In this document: piece after piece, positions 62,739 to 64,000 of the stretch
Position numbering within the stretch: the first letter of the stretch is position 1
How the letters are laid out: each line of letters starts with the position of its first letter
Assembly (NCBI RefSeq): GCF_918797505.1
Contig: NC_092798.1
Location: 50,862,985-50,926,984, forward strand
Reading direction: 5' to 3'
Source of the DNA: Bemisia tabaci
Lineage: Eukaryota > Arthropoda > Insecta > Hemiptera > Aleyrodidae
DNA: 64,000 nucleotides
Notes under the pieces: model-generated
What the model was told of the DNA's origin: nothing
Seen by the model: only the letters and a program-made list of their open reading frames with translations
Database searches by the model: none
Made by a program: the position numbers and the translations under genes

Positions 62739-64000
62739 ATGGCGAGCTTCTATAGCTTCAAGAATATCACGAAGGTTCCTTCGGCCAAGGAGTTTTACAA
62801 CATCATGCTGTCCAAAACTCAGCGGCAAACACCAACTGTTATTAGGAGACACTTCAAAATTTCTCGGATTCGTGCTTTCTACATGCGTAAGGTAAAACAC
62901 TGTCAGACCAGAATGAATGAAAGGCTGACTCAGATCATAACAGAATTCCCCAAACTCGACACTATCCATCCATTTTATGCTGATCTTTTCAATGTGTTGT
63001 ATGACAAAGATCACTACAAAGTTGCCTTAGGTCAGATAAACATAGCTCGGGGTCTAATAGATAATATTGCCAAAGACTACGTTCGAATGCTAAAGTTTGG
63101 CGACTCTCTGTTCCGTTGTAAAAGACTAAAAATCGCAGCCTTGGGTAGGATGGTCAAAGTAATCAAACGGCAGAAACCAAACTTACAGTATCTTGAGGAG
63201 GTGCGGCAACACATGGGACGTCTACCTATTATTGACCCTCTCTCCCGAGCGATAATTATCTGTGGCTACCCTAATGTTGGTAAATCAAGTTTCATGACCA
63301 AAGTAACAAGAGCAGATGTCGATGTTCAATCTTACTCTTTCACAACTCGCGCTCTGTATGTAGGTCATATGGACTACAAGTATCTCCGTTGGCAAGTGAT
63401 CGATACACCTGGAGTCTTAGATCGGCCTCTGGAAGAAAGGAACTTAATTGAAATGCAAGCCATCACGGCTTTAGCCCATTTACGAGCAGCCATCCTTTAC
63501 TTCATTGATATAACTGAAATGTGTGGTTACTCTATTAAAGAACAGATCTCATTGCTGGATAACATCAAACCCTTATTCACCAATAAGCCACTCTTCGTTG
63601 TATGCAATAAAATAGATCTTGTGAAGCCAGAAGATTTGAACCCTGAAGCAAAAGAGTTATTGAAAGGTATTGAAGATAGGGGAATTCCTATTTTGTACAT
63701 GTCAACAATCAGCGGACAAGGTGTAATGGAAGTTAAAGAAGCAGCCTGTGAACGGCTGCTTGCACATAGAGTAGAGGGCAAAGTTAGCGGTCGAAAAGTT
63801 GATTCTATTCTAAATAGACTGCATCTTGCAGAGCCAGCCAAGAGAGACTCAAAGGAGAGACCTGCATTTGTTCCAATGGTCACCGAAAGAACAGAACCCA
63901 AGAAAACAGCTCGAGAGAGGATCAACGAAATGATTATGAAGAGAGTAGAGGAAGAGGAAAGTGACACCTATCACTATCGCACGATAGACTTGACTGAGCA
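62739..64000 (+). CDS. Gtpbp4: Nucleolar GTP-binding protein NOG1 (partial, 3' end outside window)
   Basis: An uninterrupted frame runs from the ATG at 62739 to the window end (420 codons; family members are about 630-650 residues). The N-terminus [19 protein letters not shown] matches the NOG1 start. The N-terminal helical domain follows ([40 protein letters not shown]). The Obg/Nog-type GTPase domain carries G1 GYPNVGKSS (residues 176-184), G3 DTPG (222-225) and G4 NKID (290-293). NOG1 loads onto pre-60S ribosomes in the nucleolus and acts in their maturation and export. A splice acceptor sits just upstream of the ATG, so the leader is probably spliced. Nothing is odd within the visible part. 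Confidence 0.97.
   Translation, partial: MASFYSFKNITKVPSAKEFYNIMLSKTQRQTPTVIRRHFKISRIRAFYMRKVKHCQTRMNERLTQIITEFPKLDTIHPFYADLFNVLYDKDHYKVALGQINIARGLIDNIAKDYVRMLKFGDSLFRCKRLKIAALGRMVKVIKRQKPNLQYLEEVRQHMGRLPIIDPLSRAIIICGYPNVGKSSFMTKVTRADVDVQSYSFTTRALYVGHMDYKYLRWQVIDTPGVLDRPLEERNLIEMQAITALAHLRAAILYFIDITEMCGYSIKEQISLLDNIKPLFTNKPLFVVCNKIDLVKPEDLNPEAKELLKGIEDRGIPILYMSTISGQGVMEVKEAACERLLAHRVEGKVSGRKVDSILNRLHLAEPAKRDSKERPAFVPMVTERTEPKKTARERINEMIMKRVEEEESDTYHYRTIDLTE

Noticed and set aside
1..64000. tRNA, rRNA, CRISPR arrays, bacterial-type operons and viral genes
   Set aside because: I looked for cloverleaf-like tRNA ends, regularly spaced direct repeats and prokaryotic gene packing, and saw none. 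The only repeats are dispersed or inverted transposon-like sequences and homopolymer or microsatellite runs.

Overview
This is animal nuclear DNA: it is AT-rich, intron-rich and carries single-copy metazoan chromatin, RNA-binding and ribosome-biogenesis genes. The protein sequences and the abundance of short terminal-inverted-repeat (TIR) elements flanked by TA suggest an arthropod, probably an insect. That placement is inference; nothing in the window fixes the species. There is no sign of prokaryotic, viral or organellar genes.

Four genes are supported, all by splice-phase-consistent exon chains or by a long open frame. (1) About 1.2-18.5 kb, + strand: the 3' two-thirds of a KDM5 (Lid/JARID1) histone H3K4 demethylase, from just after the JmjC domain through the C5HC2 zinc finger, the PLU-1 region, PHD2 and PHD3. 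The catalytic exons lie to the left of the window. (2) 29.4-49.9 kb, - strand: a seven-exon gene for a 2733-residue nuclear protein. Its helical N-terminus resembles the N-terminal region of the ZNF292/RLF/ZNF654 family, but I see no C2H2 zinc fingers; the rest is low-complexity Ser/Thr/Gln-rich sequence with an AT-hook-like motif. (3) 56.0-60.2 kb, - strand: a complete three-exon CARHSP1/CSDC2-type cold-shock protein of 145 residues. (4) 62.7 kb to the window end, + strand: the first 420 codons of the nucleolar GTPase NOG1/GTPBP4. Genes 1 and 2 converge, genes 2 and 3 run in tandem, and genes 3 and 4 are divergent.

The remainder is introns and intergenic DNA filled with non-autonomous transposon-like elements. 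I found several MITE-like families with two to four copies each, and several foldback elements. The largest foldback is a 1.2 kb, almost perfect inverted repeat with a 19-base loop, inside an intron of gene 2. Many of these elements are bounded by TA, as expected for Tc1/mariner-type target-site duplication.

The genes have no obvious operational link beyond all being nuclear: two chromatin or transcription proteins, one mRNA-stability factor and one 60S assembly GTPase. I saw no unmistakably novel biological system. The most interesting items are the zinc-finger-less ZNF292/RLF-like protein, possible alternative KDM5 C-termini, and the long intronic hairpins.
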